NCBI GenBank assembly: GCA_963714455.1
Contig: CAVQON010000012.1
Location: forward strand, 1-64,000
Length of the DNA stretch: 64,000 bases
Direction: 5' to 3'
Source of the DNA: CAVQGZ01 sp963714455
GTDB taxonomy: Bacteria > Actinomycetota > Actinomycetes > Jiangellales > Jiangellaceae
Part shown: positions 17,203 through 27,810 of the stretch, in pieces
Numbering within the stretch: the stretch's first letter is position 1
Layout of the letters: each line of letters starts with the position of its first letter
The notes under the pieces: generated by a model
What the model saw: the letters and a program-made list of their open reading frames with translations, nothing else
Databases searched by the model: none
Told to the model about the DNA's origin: nothing
Position numbers and translations under genes: made by a program

Positions 17203-18564
17203 CTAGACCCCGGGTGCCATATCGACGAAGCGGCTGTAGTGGCCCTGAAAGGCCACGGTGATAGTGCCGGTGGGCCCGTTGCGGTGCTTGGCCACGATGA
17301 AGTCGGCCTCCCCTGCCCTGGGTGACTCCTTCTCATAGGCGTCCTCGCGGTGCAGAAGAATGACCATGTCGGCGTCCTGCTCCAGCGATCCACTTTCGCG
17401 CAGGTCGGAGAGCATCGGCTTCTTGTCGGTGCGCTGCTCGGGACCACGGTTGAGCTGCGACAGCGCGACGACCGGCACGCCCAGCTCCTTGGCGAGAAGC
17501 TTGAGTGACCGGGAGAACTCGCTGACCTCCACCTGGCGGCTCTCCACTCGTTTCCCCGACGACATGAGCTGCAGGTAGTCCAGAACCACCAGGCGTAGGT
17601 CGTGCCGCTGCTTCAGGCGACGGCACTTCGCCCGAATCTCCATCATCGTCATGTTGGGCGAGTCGTCGATGAACATCGGCGCCGCGGACACCGCGCCGGT
17701 GGTGCGGGCGATGCGGTCCCAGTCCTGGTCGGTCATAGTGCCGCTGCGCATGTGGTGCAGGGGCACCTTGGCCTCGGCTGAGAGCATGCGCATCGTGATC
17801 TCGTTGCGCCCCATCTCAAGCGAGAACACCACGGAGGTCAGCCCATGGTGCAGCGAGGCCGCCCTCGCGATGTCGAGGGCGAGGGTCGACTTTCCGATGG
17901 CCGGGCGTGCCGCAACGATGACCAGCTGCCCGCCGTGCAGGCCGTTGGTGAGGGCGTCAAGGTCGGCGAACCCGGTAGGGACACCGACGAGCGATCCGTC
18001 ATGACCGCTGATGGCCTCGATCTCGTCGAGCGTGCCTTGAAGCAGGTCGGCGATCGGCGCGTAGTCCTCGGACGTGCGCCGGTCGTTCACTCCGAACACC
18101 TCGGCCTGGGCTCGGTCGACGACCTGGTCGATGTCACCCTCGCCGCCGTAACCCATCTGCACGATGCGCGTGCCGGCCTCGACCAGCCGCCGCAGGATCG
18201 CCCGCTCACGGACGATCTCGGCGTAGTAGCCGGCATTCGCGGCGGTCGGCACCCCGGCGACCAGGGTGTGCACGTAGGGCGCCCCGCCCACCCGGGTGAG
18301 CTCACCCTTCTTCTGCAGGTCGGCGGACAGCGTCACTGCGTCAGCCGGCTCCCCGCGTCCGTAGAGGTCGAGGATCGTGTCGTAGATCGTCTCGTGAGCC
18401 GGACGGTAGAAGTCCATGCCGTGCAGCAGCTCGACGACGTCGGCGATCGCGTCTTTGCTCAGCAGCATCGCTCCGAGTACGGACTGCTCGGCGGCGATGT
18501 CTTGTGGAGGCGTCCGGTCGAACTCGCGAGCGGACGAGGAGACGGGAAGCTCGGTGACGCTCAC
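17203..18564 (-). CDS. dnaB: Replicative DNA helicase DnaB
   Basis: 453 residues from GTG 18564 (AAGGAAAGGGG upstream). The N-terminal DnaB_N domain (about 15-120, RTPPQDIAAEQSVLGAMLLS) binds primase. The RecA-type C-terminal motor has a Walker A variant ARPAIGKSTLAL (219-230), Walker B LVVLDYLQLM, and the SQLNRGPEQRTDKKPMLSDL hexamer loop. No intein is present, unlike some mycobacterial dnaB genes. The protein unwinds DNA ahead of the fork as a hexameric ring. The gene lies downstream of the rpsF-rplI operon on the same strand, as in many actinobacteria, but behind a 400-bp gap with its own likely promoter. Confidence 0.97.
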   Translation of the reverse strand: MSVTELPVSSSAREFDRTPPQDIAAEQSVLGAMLLSKDAIADVVELLHGMDFYRPAHETIYDTILDLYGRGEPADAVTLSADLQKKGELTRVGGAPYVHTLVAGVPTAANAGYYAEIVRERAILRRLVEAGTRIVQMGYGGEGDIDQVVDRAQAEVFGVNDRRTSEDYAPIADLLQGTLDEIEAISGHDGSLVGVPTGFADLDALTNGLHGGQLVIVAARPAIGKSTLALDIARAASLHHGLTSVVFSLEMGRNEITMRMLSAEAKVPLHHMRSGTMTDQDWDRIARTTGAVSAAPMFIDDSPNMTMMEIRAKCRRLKQRHDLRLVVLDYLQLMSSGKRVESRQVEVSEFSRSLKLLAKELGVPVVALSQLNRGPEQRTDKKPMLSDLRESGSLEQDADMVILLHREDAYEKESPRAGEADFIVAKHRNGPTGTITVAFQGHYSRFVDMAPGV

Positions 18565-18730
18565 TGCGCGACCCCTTTCCTTGCCCGCGACCACCGTCGC
18601 GGCGACCCAGTACGTCAGACCCTCGGATGGTGCTCGCGGGGTCCGACACAACAGCCCACCTGCACACCTCTGACCGTGCTGGCAGGTGCGAGGTCACCGT
18701 AGGCGCCAGAGCGTCCACGACGGTATGCCG

Positions 18731-18753
18731 CTGTCCACAGCGCCTGTGGACAG
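18731..18753. promoter_or_regulatory. Inverted pair of DnaA-box-like sequences upstream of dnaB
   Basis: CTGTCCACAG (18731-18740) and CTGTGGACAG (18744-18753) form a perfect 10-bp inverted repeat with a CGC spacer. Each arm contains TGTCCACA, eight of nine bases of the actinobacterial DnaA box TTGTCCACA. The site is about 170 bp upstream of the dnaB start, between dnaB and rplI, and is distinct from the rplI terminator. It could bind DnaA or be a hairpin. The remainder of 18565-18972 has no gene. Confidence 0.45.
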
Positions 18754-18899
18754 ACTGGGGACGAGTTGACGTCGTGCCAGGTCAGGTCACTGGGGTCGTA
18801 CACAGAGGCTGGGGATGACACGCCAGGGCAGACAGCGGACACGCCCGAGCGACCCCCTGCTGACCTGCACCGCCACGGGCGCCGCGCTGTGGAGAAAGG

Positions 18900-18941
18900 C
18901 CGAGGCCCGGCCGTCTCACAATATGGACAGCCGGGCCTCGG
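18900..18941 (-). terminator. Terminator-like hairpin after rplI
   Basis: CCGAGGCCCGGC (18900-18911) pairs perfectly with GCCGGGCCTCGG (18930-18941) around an 18-base loop. It sits 32 bp beyond the rplI stop on the minus strand. There is no T-run, as is usual in high-GC actinobacteria. Confidence 0.7.
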
Positions 18942-18972
18942 ACGAGCCGCTCAAGGAGCGCGATGGTGACCG

Positions 18973-19419
18973 CTAGGACGCCTGCACGTCGATCTGGACG
19001 TCGGCGATCACCTCAGGGTGCAGACGCACGCGGACAGCATGCTTGCCGAGTGTCTTGATCGGGGCGCTGACCTCGACACGACGACGGTCGACGGACACGC
19101 CCGAGGCATCCGTTATGGCGCCGGCGATGTCCGCCGGTGTGATGGCCCCGAACAGGCGACCACCGTCGCCGGCACGAGCGGTGAGAACCACGGCGGCCGA
19201 CCCGAGCGTCGCGGCGACCTCGGACGCCGACGTCTGGTCAGCGATCTCGCGCTCGGTCTTGGCCTTGCGCAGCGACTCGATCTGCGACTCCGAACCTCGG
19301 GTCCATCGCATCGCGTAGCCGCGAGGGATCAGGTAGTTGCGTGCGTAGCCGTCCTTGACCTCGGCCACGTCGCCGGCCGACCCGACGCCGGCAACTTCCT
19401 GCATGAGGATGATCTTCAT
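18973..19419 (-). CDS. rplI: 50S ribosomal protein bL9
   Basis: 148 residues from ATG 19419, the normal length. MKIILMQEVAGVGSAGDVAE, then VKDGYARNYLIPRGYA, is the 23S rRNA-binding N-terminal domain. A long connecting helix (about 43-75) leads to the C-terminal domain (LFGAITPADIAGAI, LGKHAVRVRLHPEV). Last gene of the rpsF-ssb-rpsR-rplI operon, 11 bp after rpsR, followed by a hairpin. Confidence 0.97.
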   Translation of the reverse strand: MKIILMQEVAGVGSAGDVAEVKDGYARNYLIPRGYAMRWTRGSESQIESLRKAKTEREIADQTSASEVAATLGSAAVVLTARAGDGGRLFGAITPADIAGAITDASGVSVDRRRVEVSAPIKTLGKHAVRVRLHPEVIADVQIDVQAS

Positions 19420-19430
19420 GTCCGCCCCCT

Positions 19431-19667
19431 CTACCGCGTGGTCGAGGTGTAGGGGAGCAGCGCCATCTCGCGAGCGTTCTTGACGGCCCTCGCGATCTGA
19501 CGCTGCTGCTGCACGGTGACACCGGTGACCCGACGTGCGCGGATCTTTCCACGGTCGGAGATGAACTTGCGCAGCAGCGCTGTGTCTTTGTAGTCGACGT
19601 ACTTGACGCCGGCAGCCTTCAACGGGTTCTGCTTCTTCTTCGGCTTGCGGGGGGGTGGCTTCGCCAT
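19431..19667 (-). CDS. rpsR: 30S ribosomal protein bS18
   Basis: 78 residues from ATG 19667. A very basic N-terminus (PPPRKPKKKQNPL) precedes the conserved VDYKDTALLRKFISDRGKI and QQQRQIARAVKNAREMALLP. It binds 16S rRNA with bS6, whose gene heads the operon. The N-terminal CxxC zinc knuckle found in some actinobacterial paralogues is absent, so this is the zinc-independent form. Confidence 0.97.
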   Translation of the reverse strand: MAKPPPRKPKKKQNPLKAAGVKYVDYKDTALLRKFISDRGKIRARRVTGVTVQQQRQIARAVKNAREMALLPYTSTTR

Positions 19668-19771
19668 CGTGGTGCTCCGGTTGCTGAGCCCGGCGTCGTG
19701 CCGGGATGGACGGATAGGGATGCGCCCGGTTGGGCGCGCAGTGCCCGGCCAGATGGCCAGGCTCTCGGGTT

Positions 19772-20302
19772 CTAGAAGGGGGGCTCGTCGCTGCCGGCCG
19801 AACCGCTCGACCAGGGGTCGGGCGTGGGCGTGGAGGAGGCCCATGGGTCGGACCCACCGCCTTGGCCGCCGCCGGGCGCCTGCGCACCCTGCCCACCCTG
19901 CTGGGGCTGACCGCCGCCGAACCCTCCGGTGCCGGACCGCTGGGTGCGCTGGACCTTCGCGGTGGCGTAGCGAAGTGCGGGGCCGATCTCCTCGACCTCG
20001 AGCTCGACGACCGTTCGCTTCTCACCCTCGCGGGTCTCGTACGAACGCTGCTTCAACCGTCCGGACACGATCACTCGCGCCCCACGGTTGAGCGACTCTG
20101 CGACGTTCTCGGCGTACTGACGCCACACCGAGCAACGCATGAACAGCGTGTCGCCGTCCTCCCAGCTGTTCGACTCGCGCTTGAAGACACGCGGGGTCGA
20201 GGCAACGGTGAAGTTGGCGACCGCTGCCCCGCTGGGCGTGAACCGCAGCTCGGGGTCGTCGGTCAGGTTTCCGATGACGGTGATGACGGTGTCTCCGGCC
20301 AC
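19772..20302 (-). CDS. ssb: Single-stranded DNA-binding protein
   Basis: 176 residues from GTG 20302. An OB fold covers residues 1-115 (VITVIGNLTDDPELRFTPSG, SWEDGDTLFMRCSVWRQYAE). A flexible Gly/Gln/Pro-rich linker (about 120-165) and the acidic tip SDEPPF follow; the tip recruits replication and repair partners. Between rpsF and rpsR, 50 bp after rpsF, the usual placement of the housekeeping SSB. Confidence 0.97.
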   Translation of the reverse strand: MAGDTVITVIGNLTDDPELRFTPSGAAVANFTVASTPRVFKRESNSWEDGDTLFMRCSVWRQYAENVAESLNRGARVIVSGRLKQRSYETREGEKRTVVELEVEEIGPALRYATAKVQRTQRSGTGGFGGGQPQQGGQGAQAPGGGQGGGSDPWASSTPTPDPWSSGSAGSDEPPF

Positions 20303-20352
20303 AGACGGCTCCTTCGTCGACGTGAGACGGGTGGGTGCGTACGCGCTTCGCC

Positions 20353-20643
20353 TCAGTGAAGCTCGGGACGCAGGACCTTGGTGCGCAGAACCGACTCGTT
20401 CAGGGACAGCTGTCGGTCCAGCTCCTTGACGGCGGCCGGCTCGCACTGCAGGTCGAGGACGGCGTAGATGCCTTCGGAGCGCTTGTTGATCTCGTAGGCC
20501 AGCCGGCGACGACCCCACACGTCGATCTTGTCCACCGTCCCGCCGGACTGACGGATCACGTTGAGGTACGTGTCGATGCTCGGGCCGATGGTGCGCTCCT
20601 CGAGATCGGGATCGAGGATCACCATGACTTCGTAGTGACGCAT
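20353..20643 (-). CDS. rpsF: 30S ribosomal protein bS6
   Basis: 96 residues from ATG 20643 with AGGAGG upstream. MRHYEVMVILDPDLEERTIG, then WGRRRLAYEINKRSEGIYAV and a C-terminal LNESVLRTKVLRPE, is the complete bS6 ferredoxin-like fold. It pairs with bS18 on the platform of the small subunit. First gene of the operon. The 225-bp region upstream (20644-20868) must hold the promoter, but no convincing -35/-10 pair is seen. Confidence 0.97.
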   Translation of the reverse strand: MRHYEVMVILDPDLEERTIGPSIDTYLNVIRQSGGTVDKIDVWGRRRLAYEINKRSEGIYAVLDLQCEPAAVKELDRQLSLNESVLRTKVLRPELH

Positions 20644-20868
20644 TGCCGAACCACCTCCTATGGGCTCAGGCGGCCACGGTCGTTCCGTGGCAGGAGGGCA
20701 TATGCGGTGTCGGACGACTGGCGCACCACCCTGGGTGGGGGCGCTACCAGCGGGAACGACGTGAGAAAGGGTAACAGCCCGCACGGGCCTTCCAGCATTC
20801 GTCCACAGGCAGCGTGAACGCTCGCCCAGCCGTCGCCCGCCCCCACAGGGCTGGAACGCGCAGGCGGG

Positions 20869-21339
20869 TCAGGCGCCCGCGAGCGCGCCTGGACGCACGA
20901 CGTCGCGAACCTTGCGTAGCGCGCTCATCAGCGCCTCGAGCTCGTCGGCGCTCAGCTGTCCGGTGAAGTACTCGTCCAGCATCGCTGTGTGGCCGTCGAT
21001 GGTGCCCCGGATGCGAGTCGCCCCCTCAGTGGTCAGCGCAGCCCAGTAGCCCCTGCGGTCGCTCGTGCACGTCTCGCGGCAGACGAGGCCATCACGCTCG
21101 AGCCGGTCGACGACGCGCGTGATGCCGCTGGTCGACAGCGCGGTCTGGGCGGCGAGGTCGCTCATCCGCAGGCGCGAGCCGTCGCTGCGCAGCAGCCTCA
21201 GCAGCACCTCGAACTCGGTCTCGTTGAGGCCATGCTCCTTGATCTGCGGCGACAGCACCGACCACAGCCCCTTGTACGTCTCAGCGAGCAGCCCCATCGC
21301 GGTCAGACGGGGGTCGTCCAGGGCTGTCGCGCGTGTCAT
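20869..21339 (-). CDS. MarR-family transcriptional regulator
   Basis: 156 residues from ATG 21339; a GTG at 21390 would add 17 residues but lacks a better ribosome binding site. The winged helix runs from LNETEFEVLLRLLRSDGSRL through MSDLAAQTALSTSGITRVVD to RLERDGLVCRETCTSDRRGY (wing with the DRR motif), with long dimer helices at both ends. Transcribed divergently from yceI across about 80 bp containing an inverted repeat, so it probably represses yceI and itself. The ligand is unknown. Confidence 0.92.
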   Translation of the reverse strand: MTRATALDDPRLTAMGLLAETYKGLWSVLSPQIKEHGLNETEFEVLLRLLRSDGSRLRMSDLAAQTALSTSGITRVVDRLERDGLVCRETCTSDRRGYWAALTTEGATRIRGTIDGHTAMLDEYFTGQLSADELEALMSALRKVRDVVRPGALAGA

Positions 21340-21377
21340 GGGGAGGAGGCTACCAGAAATAGTTGACGACGCCGTTT

Positions 21378-21406
21378 GTTGTTGGTACACATATCCTCAC
21401 AACAAC
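21378..21406. promoter_or_regulatory. Inverted repeat between marR and yceI
   Basis: GTTGTTG (21378-21384) and CAACAAC (21400-21406) are perfect inverted arms around a relatively A/T-rich spacer. The site is 17 bp before the yceI start codon and in the 5' region of the MarR-type gene. Position and symmetry suit a MarR operator overlapping the yceI promoter. Confidence 0.45.
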
Positions 21407-21422
21407 CACTCAGGAGGCTCGC

Positions 21423-22004
21423 ATGACCACCACCGCTCAGACCGGCTCCCGCGACTGGCAGGGCGTCACCGTCCCCGCTCCCGGAACTTTCGTCATCGAC
21501 CCAGCGCACACGCGCGTCGGCTTCGTCGCCAAGCACCTCATGGTGACGAAGGTGCGCGGCGCGTTCGGCGAGGTGGCGGGCTCCTTCACCGTGCCGGAGA
21601 ACCCGCTCGAGGCCAGCGCGCAGGCCACCATGAAGGCCGCGTCGCTCTCGACCGGGTCGCCCGACCGCGACGCCCACCTGCACTCCGGTGACTTTCTCGA
21701 CGAGGCGAACTACCCGGACGTGTCGTACCGCAGCACCGGCGTCTCCGGCGTCTCGGGTGACCGCTTCAAGGTGCAGGGCGAGCTCACCATCCGTGACGTG
21801 ACGCGGCCCGTCGAGCTCGACGTCGAGGTCGACGGCGTGGCCGGCGACCCGTGGGGCGGCGAGCGCGTGTCGCTCACCGCGCGCGGCGAGATCGACCGCG
21901 AGGAGTTCGGCCTCACCTGGAACGTTGCGCTGGAGAGCGGCGGCGTCTTGGTGAGCAAGAAGGTTGTTCTGGAAATTGACGCCCAGGGCGTTCGCGAGAT
22001 CTGA
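21423..22004 (+). CDS. YceI-family protein
   Basis: 193 residues from ATG 21423 with AGGAGG upstream. The lipocalin-like YceI fold is evident: GTFVIDPAHTRVGFVAKHLM, VRGAFGEVAGSFTVPENP, HLHSGDFLDEANYPDVSYRS, LTIRDVTRPVELDVEV and a terminal WNVALESGGVLVSKKV. The family binds isoprenoid-type hydrophobic molecules such as long-chain polyprenols. No signal peptide is seen, so this member is likely cytoplasmic. It is divergent from a MarR regulator and ends at a strong hairpin. Confidence 0.95.
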   Translation: MTTTAQTGSRDWQGVTVPAPGTFVIDPAHTRVGFVAKHLMVTKVRGAFGEVAGSFTVPENPLEASAQATMKAASLSTGSPDRDAHLHSGDFLDEANYPDVSYRSTGVSGVSGDRFKVQGELTIRDVTRPVELDVEVDGVAGDPWGGERVSLTARGEIDREEFGLTWNVALESGGVLVSKKVVLEIDAQGVREI

Positions 22005-22028
22005 GGACGTGCATTAGCATTTCCCCTA

Positions 22029-22072
22029 CGAGCCCCCGACGCTGACATCCCCCCGACAGCGTCGGGGGCTCG
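22029..22072 (+). terminator. Strong rho-independent-type terminator after yceI
   Basis: CGAGCCCCCGACGCTG (22029-22044) pairs perfectly over 16 bp with CAGCGTCGGGGGCTCG (22057-22072) around a 12-base loop, 25 bp after the yceI stop. There is no U-tract. This is the most stable hairpin in the region. Confidence 0.85.
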
Positions 22073-22155
22073 CTCATGTCCCACGCCACCCCGGGCACCC
22101 CGTCCCGGGTCGCGGTGCCCGCCGCGACGGCATCACTGGTCTAGCCTCGACGCTC

Positions 22156-23289
22156 GTGGCCGATGCTCTGCGAGTCCGTCCGATAAGCGAGCGCGAGCAC
22201 CTCGCCTACATCTCCTCCCGGCCCTCGGTGAGCTTCTTGCAGACCCCCGCCTGGGGCCGCGTCAAGCAGGAGTGGCAGCACGAGAGCCTTGGCTGGGAGG
22301 ACTCCACCGGGCACCTGCTGGCAGCCGGCCTAGTGCTGTACCGGCAGGTGCCCCGGCTCAATCGGTACCTCGCCTACCTGCCCGAAGGGCCCGACCTGCC
22401 GTGGGCTGCCGACGCCGCGGCCGGACGACTCGACCGCTGGCTCGCTCCGCTGCGCAGCTACCTGCGTGGCAAGGGAGCCTTCGCCATCCGACTCGGCCCG
22501 CCGACACCCGTGCGCACCTGGGACGCACCGACCCTGAAGGCCGCCCTGGCCAGCGGTGCGGCCTCGCGTCTGGGTGACCTGCCCCCGTCATCGGTGGACG
22601 AGGCCGCCACGCACGTCGCCCCGGCCCTCACCGATCTCGGCTGGCTGGCGCCCGCGGCCGCCGAGGGCTTCGCCACCGGCCAGCCCGCCCACGTGTTCTG
22701 GCTGCCCCTGGCCGGGCGCAGCGCCGACGACGTCTTCGCGGGGTTCAACCAGCTGTGGCGGCGCAACGTCCGCAAGGCCGACAAGATGGGCGTCGAGGTC
22801 ACCCTCGGCAGCCGGGACGACCTCGCGCAGTTCCACGCCCTCTACGTCGAGACCGCCGAGCGCGACGGGTTCACACCGCGCCCCGCCTCGTACTTCACCG
22901 GCATGTGGGACGCGATGACGGCCGAGCACCCCACGCGGTTGCGCCTGTACCTGGCTCGACACGAGGGTGATCTCGTGGCCGCCACGACCATGACGCAGGT
23001 GGGCAGCCACGCCTGGTACTCCTACGGCGCGTCGTCGAGCGCCAAGCGCGACGTGCGCGGGTCGAACGCCGTCCAGTGGCGCATGATCAGCGACGCGCTG
23101 GACTCCGGTGCCGACGTGTACGACCTGCGTGGCATCACCGACACCCTCGACCCGGACGACTCCCACGTCGGGCTCATCCAGTTCAAGCTCGGCACCGGCG
23201 GGCAGGCCGTGGAGTACCCCGGCGAGTGGACGCTGCCGCTCAACAAGGTTCTCTACCGGGCGTTCGAGATGTACTTGGCCCGGCGGTAG
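22156..23289 (+). CDS. FemAB/FemX-like peptidoglycan bridge aminoacyltransferase
   Basis: 377 residues from GTG 22156. Two GNAT-like halves are visible: the first has SFLQTPAWGRVKQEWQHESL, VPRLNRYLAYLPEGPDLPW and FAIRLGPPTP. The second has FWLPLAGRSADDVFAGFNQL, WRRNVRKADKMGVEV and AWYSYGASSSAKRDV, then VYDLRGITDTLDPDDSH and the family's terminal F K.G..G (FKLGTGGQAVEYPGEW). These are FemX-type lipid II:amino acid transferase hallmarks; the enzyme adds the first residue of the interpeptide bridge from aminoacyl-tRNA. The donor amino acid cannot be read. An Alr-like gene follows after 2 bp, so the two are probably co-translated. Confidence 0.9.
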   Translation: MADALRVRPISEREHLAYISSRPSVSFLQTPAWGRVKQEWQHESLGWEDSTGHLLAAGLVLYRQVPRLNRYLAYLPEGPDLPWAADAAAGRLDRWLAPLRSYLRGKGAFAIRLGPPTPVRTWDAPTLKAALASGAASRLGDLPPSSVDEAATHVAPALTDLGWLAPAAAEGFATGQPAHVFWLPLAGRSADDVFAGFNQLWRRNVRKADKMGVEVTLGSRDDLAQFHALYVETAERDGFTPRPASYFTGMWDAMTAEHPTRLRLYLARHEGDLVAATTMTQVGSHAWYSYGASSSAKRDVRGSNAVQWRMISDALDSGADVYDLRGITDTLDPDDSHVGLIQFKLGTGGQAVEYPGEWTLPLNKVLYRAFEMYLARR

Positions 23290-23291
23290 CG

Positions 23292-24299
23292 ATGAGCCTG
23301 CGCATGGTCGTGGACGCCACGGCGTGGCGGCGGCACCTGATGTCGGTGCAGCAGGTCACCGCGGGTCTCGTCCCGGTCGCCAAGGGCAACGGCTACGGCT
23401 TCGGGATCGGCCTGCTCACCGACGAGGCCGCAGCACTGGGCGTCGACACCCTCGCCGTCGGCACCTATCCCGAGCTCGATGCCTCGGCCGGCTTCCCCGG
23501 CACCCGGCTGGTGCTCTCCCCGTGGCGGCCGTTCCTGCCGACTCCCACCGACGACCCGCAGGTCGTGCACACCGTGAGCCGCCTGGACGACCTGGCTCGG
23601 CTTGCGGCCCTTCCGCACCGGCCGCGCGTCGTTGTCGAGGTGCTCACCTCGATGCGCCGCCACGGGATCGCTGTCGACCGGCTCGCCGCCGCGGGCCCGA
23701 TGCTCGACGGCGTCGCGTTCGAGGGCTGGACCATGCACCTGCCCATGACCGGCGACACCACCGCCGAGGCGGCCCGGCTGGCCCGCACCGCCCGCGGCGT
23801 CGTCGACGGCCCGGTCTGGGTCAGCCACGTGCCTGCGCAGCGACGAGGCGAGATCGGCGGTGACGTGCGCATGCGCGTCGGGACGAACCTGTGGCTCGGT
23901 GACGCAGCCCTGCTCCAGGTGCGCTCGCACGTTCTGGACGTGCACCGGCTGGGCCCCGGGGAGGGCTTCGGCTACCGACAGCGCTCGCTGCGACGCGGCG
24001 GCACCCTGCTGGTGGTCAGCGGAGGCACGGCCCACGGCATCGCGCTCACCGCCCCGACGCCGGCGACGACGATGCGCCAGCGCGGCGTTGCCGCGGCGGA
24101 CGGCGGGCTCCAGGCCCTCGGACGGGCCCGCTCGCCCTTCGTCGTGAACGGGCAGTCGACCTGGTTCGCCGAGCCCCCGCACATGCAGTGCTCGATGATC
24201 GTGGCCCCCGGCGGCGCGTCCCTGCCCAGCGTCGGCGACGAGGTGCCCGTCCGGGTACGGCACACGACCACCCTCGTGGACGAGGTCGTGCTCGCCTGA
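23292..24299 (+). CDS. Alanine racemase-like PLP enzyme
   Basis: 335 residues from ATG 23292, two bases after the femX-like stop. The PLP-lysine motif is VAKGNGYGFG (canonical Alr: VKANAYGHG) near residue 36. The TIM-barrel continues with VEVLTSMRRHGI and RMRVGTNLWLGD. The C-terminal domain has GEGFGYRQRSL and PPHMQCSMIVAP, at the positions of the Alr second-base Tyr and substrate loop. Sequence is divergent from housekeeping Alr (TIM-barrel with K-G-N in place of K-A-N). It may racemise another amino acid or be a PLP-barrel paralogue tied to the FemX-like enzyme. Function is inferred from fold and neighbour. Confidence 0.82.
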   Translation: MSLRMVVDATAWRRHLMSVQQVTAGLVPVAKGNGYGFGIGLLTDEAAALGVDTLAVGTYPELDASAGFPGTRLVLSPWRPFLPTPTDDPQVVHTVSRLDDLARLAALPHRPRVVVEVLTSMRRHGIAVDRLAAAGPMLDGVAFEGWTMHLPMTGDTTAEAARLARTARGVVDGPVWVSHVPAQRRGEIGGDVRMRVGTNLWLGDAALLQVRSHVLDVHRLGPGEGFGYRQRSLRRGGTLLVVSGGTAHGIALTAPTPATTMRQRGVAAADGGLQALGRARSPFVVNGQSTWFAEPPHMQCSMIVAPGGASLPSVGDEVPVRVRHTTTLVDEVVLA

Positions 24300-24319
24300 G
24301 CGGCGCTCTCGCCTGAGCA

Positions 24320-24350
24320 GGCCGCCGACCGACTCTGCGGTCAGCCGGCC
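24320..24350. terminator. Hairpin between convergent genes
   Basis: GGCCGCCGACCG (24320-24331) and CGGTCAGCCGGCC (24338-24350) pair apart from a small internal loop. The element lies between the Alr-like gene and the convergent mannosyltransferase gene and overlaps the latter's last codons, so it could serve both directions. Confidence 0.5.
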
Positions 24351-25432
24351 CACTCACCGCCGAAGAACCGGGCCGCCCACACCGCGGCGACCACGCCGGA
24401 CCCGACCAGCCACACGACCCGAACCACAGGTCGGTCCTTGATCAGTGCGGCTACGGCGAGAAATGCGGGCCACCACAGCAACGCGGCCCGCGGCACCGAC
24501 AGGTACCAGTAGGCGAGAGTGAAGGCGACGACGTTCAGCGCGACGAAGGTCGCTTCTGCCCACAGTCTCTGCCGTAGGCACCAGACGACGGTGAGCACCC
24601 CCACCGCGACGGCGACCAGCTCCAGGCGGAACGGCCACACGTACATGGCCTCGACGCTGCCCGCGAACGCCGCGTCCCAGGTGTTCGCCACGGTCTCCCA
24701 CGGCGGGCGCGCGGTACGCGACCACTCCGGCGAGCTCTGCGCGTCCCACCAGGCCGTCCACGAGCCGGTCGCGGCGTGCTGCGCGACGACGATGGCGGCC
24801 ACCGGCAGCGCTGGGAGCCCCAGCCAGGCGACGTCACGCCATCGCCGCGGACGCTCGGTGAGCCACTTCACGACCAAGGCGACCAGCAAGAAGAGGGCCG
24901 AGACACGCACGGTGACCGCCATGGCGGTGAGGAGGCCGGCCAGCCACCAGCGCCTGTTCTGCGCGGCCAGCCAGGCCGGCAGCGCCAGGGCGAGGAAGAG
25001 CGCCTCGGAGTAGGGGGCGGCGAGAAACACCGCCGTCGGCGCGAGCAGCCACGCAGCGACCGCCCACCGTCCGCTGTCGGGAAGGTGCCGTTCGGCGAGG
25101 CGGGCCAGCGCCACGGCTGCCACCGCACCGGCCAGCGCCGACACGACGAGCCCGGCCACGACCTCGCTGACCCCCATCGCCGCACCGGCCCGCATCAGCA
25201 GCGGCAGCCCGGGCAGGAACGCCTCGTTGGGCACGCCAGTCGGCTCTCCGACGTACCCGGCGCGCGCGATGCCGACGTAGTGGACGACGTCCCAGTGCGT
25301 CCAGCGCTCGAGCCAGCCGTACCCGTCGACGCCGACGTTCAGGACGCCGACGACGACCCCCACGAGGCCCACACCCAGGCGCCACAGCGCCCACATGCCC
25401 AGGGCGGCGCGGTCCACCGGCCCGAGGCGCAT
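24341..25432 (-). CDS. GT-C mannosyltransferase-like membrane protein (PIG-V type)
   Basis: 363 residues from ATG 25432 with about nine membrane segments. The first lumenal loop carries RWTHWDVVHYVGIARAGYV; the WD..HY..IA..GY pattern is the PIG-V/GPI mannosyltransferase 2-like signature, whose Asp is the GT-C catalytic-site acid. NEAFLPGLPLLMR follows, as in the family. The enzyme should use polyprenyl-phosphate mannose outside the membrane. In actinobacteria relatives act on lipoglycans or unknown acceptors. Tail-to-tail with the Alr-like gene and downstream of the PBP gene (25 bp apart), so possibly expressed with it. Confidence 0.88.
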   Translation of the reverse strand: MRLGPVDRAALGMWALWRLGVGLVGVVVGVLNVGVDGYGWLERWTHWDVVHYVGIARAGYVGEPTGVPNEAFLPGLPLLMRAGAAMGVSEVVAGLVVSALAGAVAAVALARLAERHLPDSGRWAVAAWLLAPTAVFLAAPYSEALFLALALPAWLAAQNRRWWLAGLLTAMAVTVRVSALFLLVALVVKWLTERPRRWRDVAWLGLPALPVAAIVVAQHAATGSWTAWWDAQSSPEWSRTARPPWETVANTWDAAFAGSVEAMYVWPFRLELVAVAVGVLTVVWCLRQRLWAEATFVALNVVAFTLAYWYLSVPRAALLWWPAFLAVAALIKDRPVVRVVWLVGSGVVAAVWAARFFGGEWAG

Positions 25433-25457
25433 CAGCGCAGCCTACGAAGCCGTCGTC

Positions 25458-27731
<2,274 letters not shown>

Positions 27732-27810
27732 GAGCTCTCTTCGGTCGGGGGCCGAGCACGGCGTGTCGCGCGTGACGGCGCCGGCGCAGGTTGTACTAGT
27801 CTATCCGCCT

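Noticed and set aside
17203..18564. Intein in dnaB
   Set aside because: The coding frame is the normal 453 residues with continuous helicase motifs.
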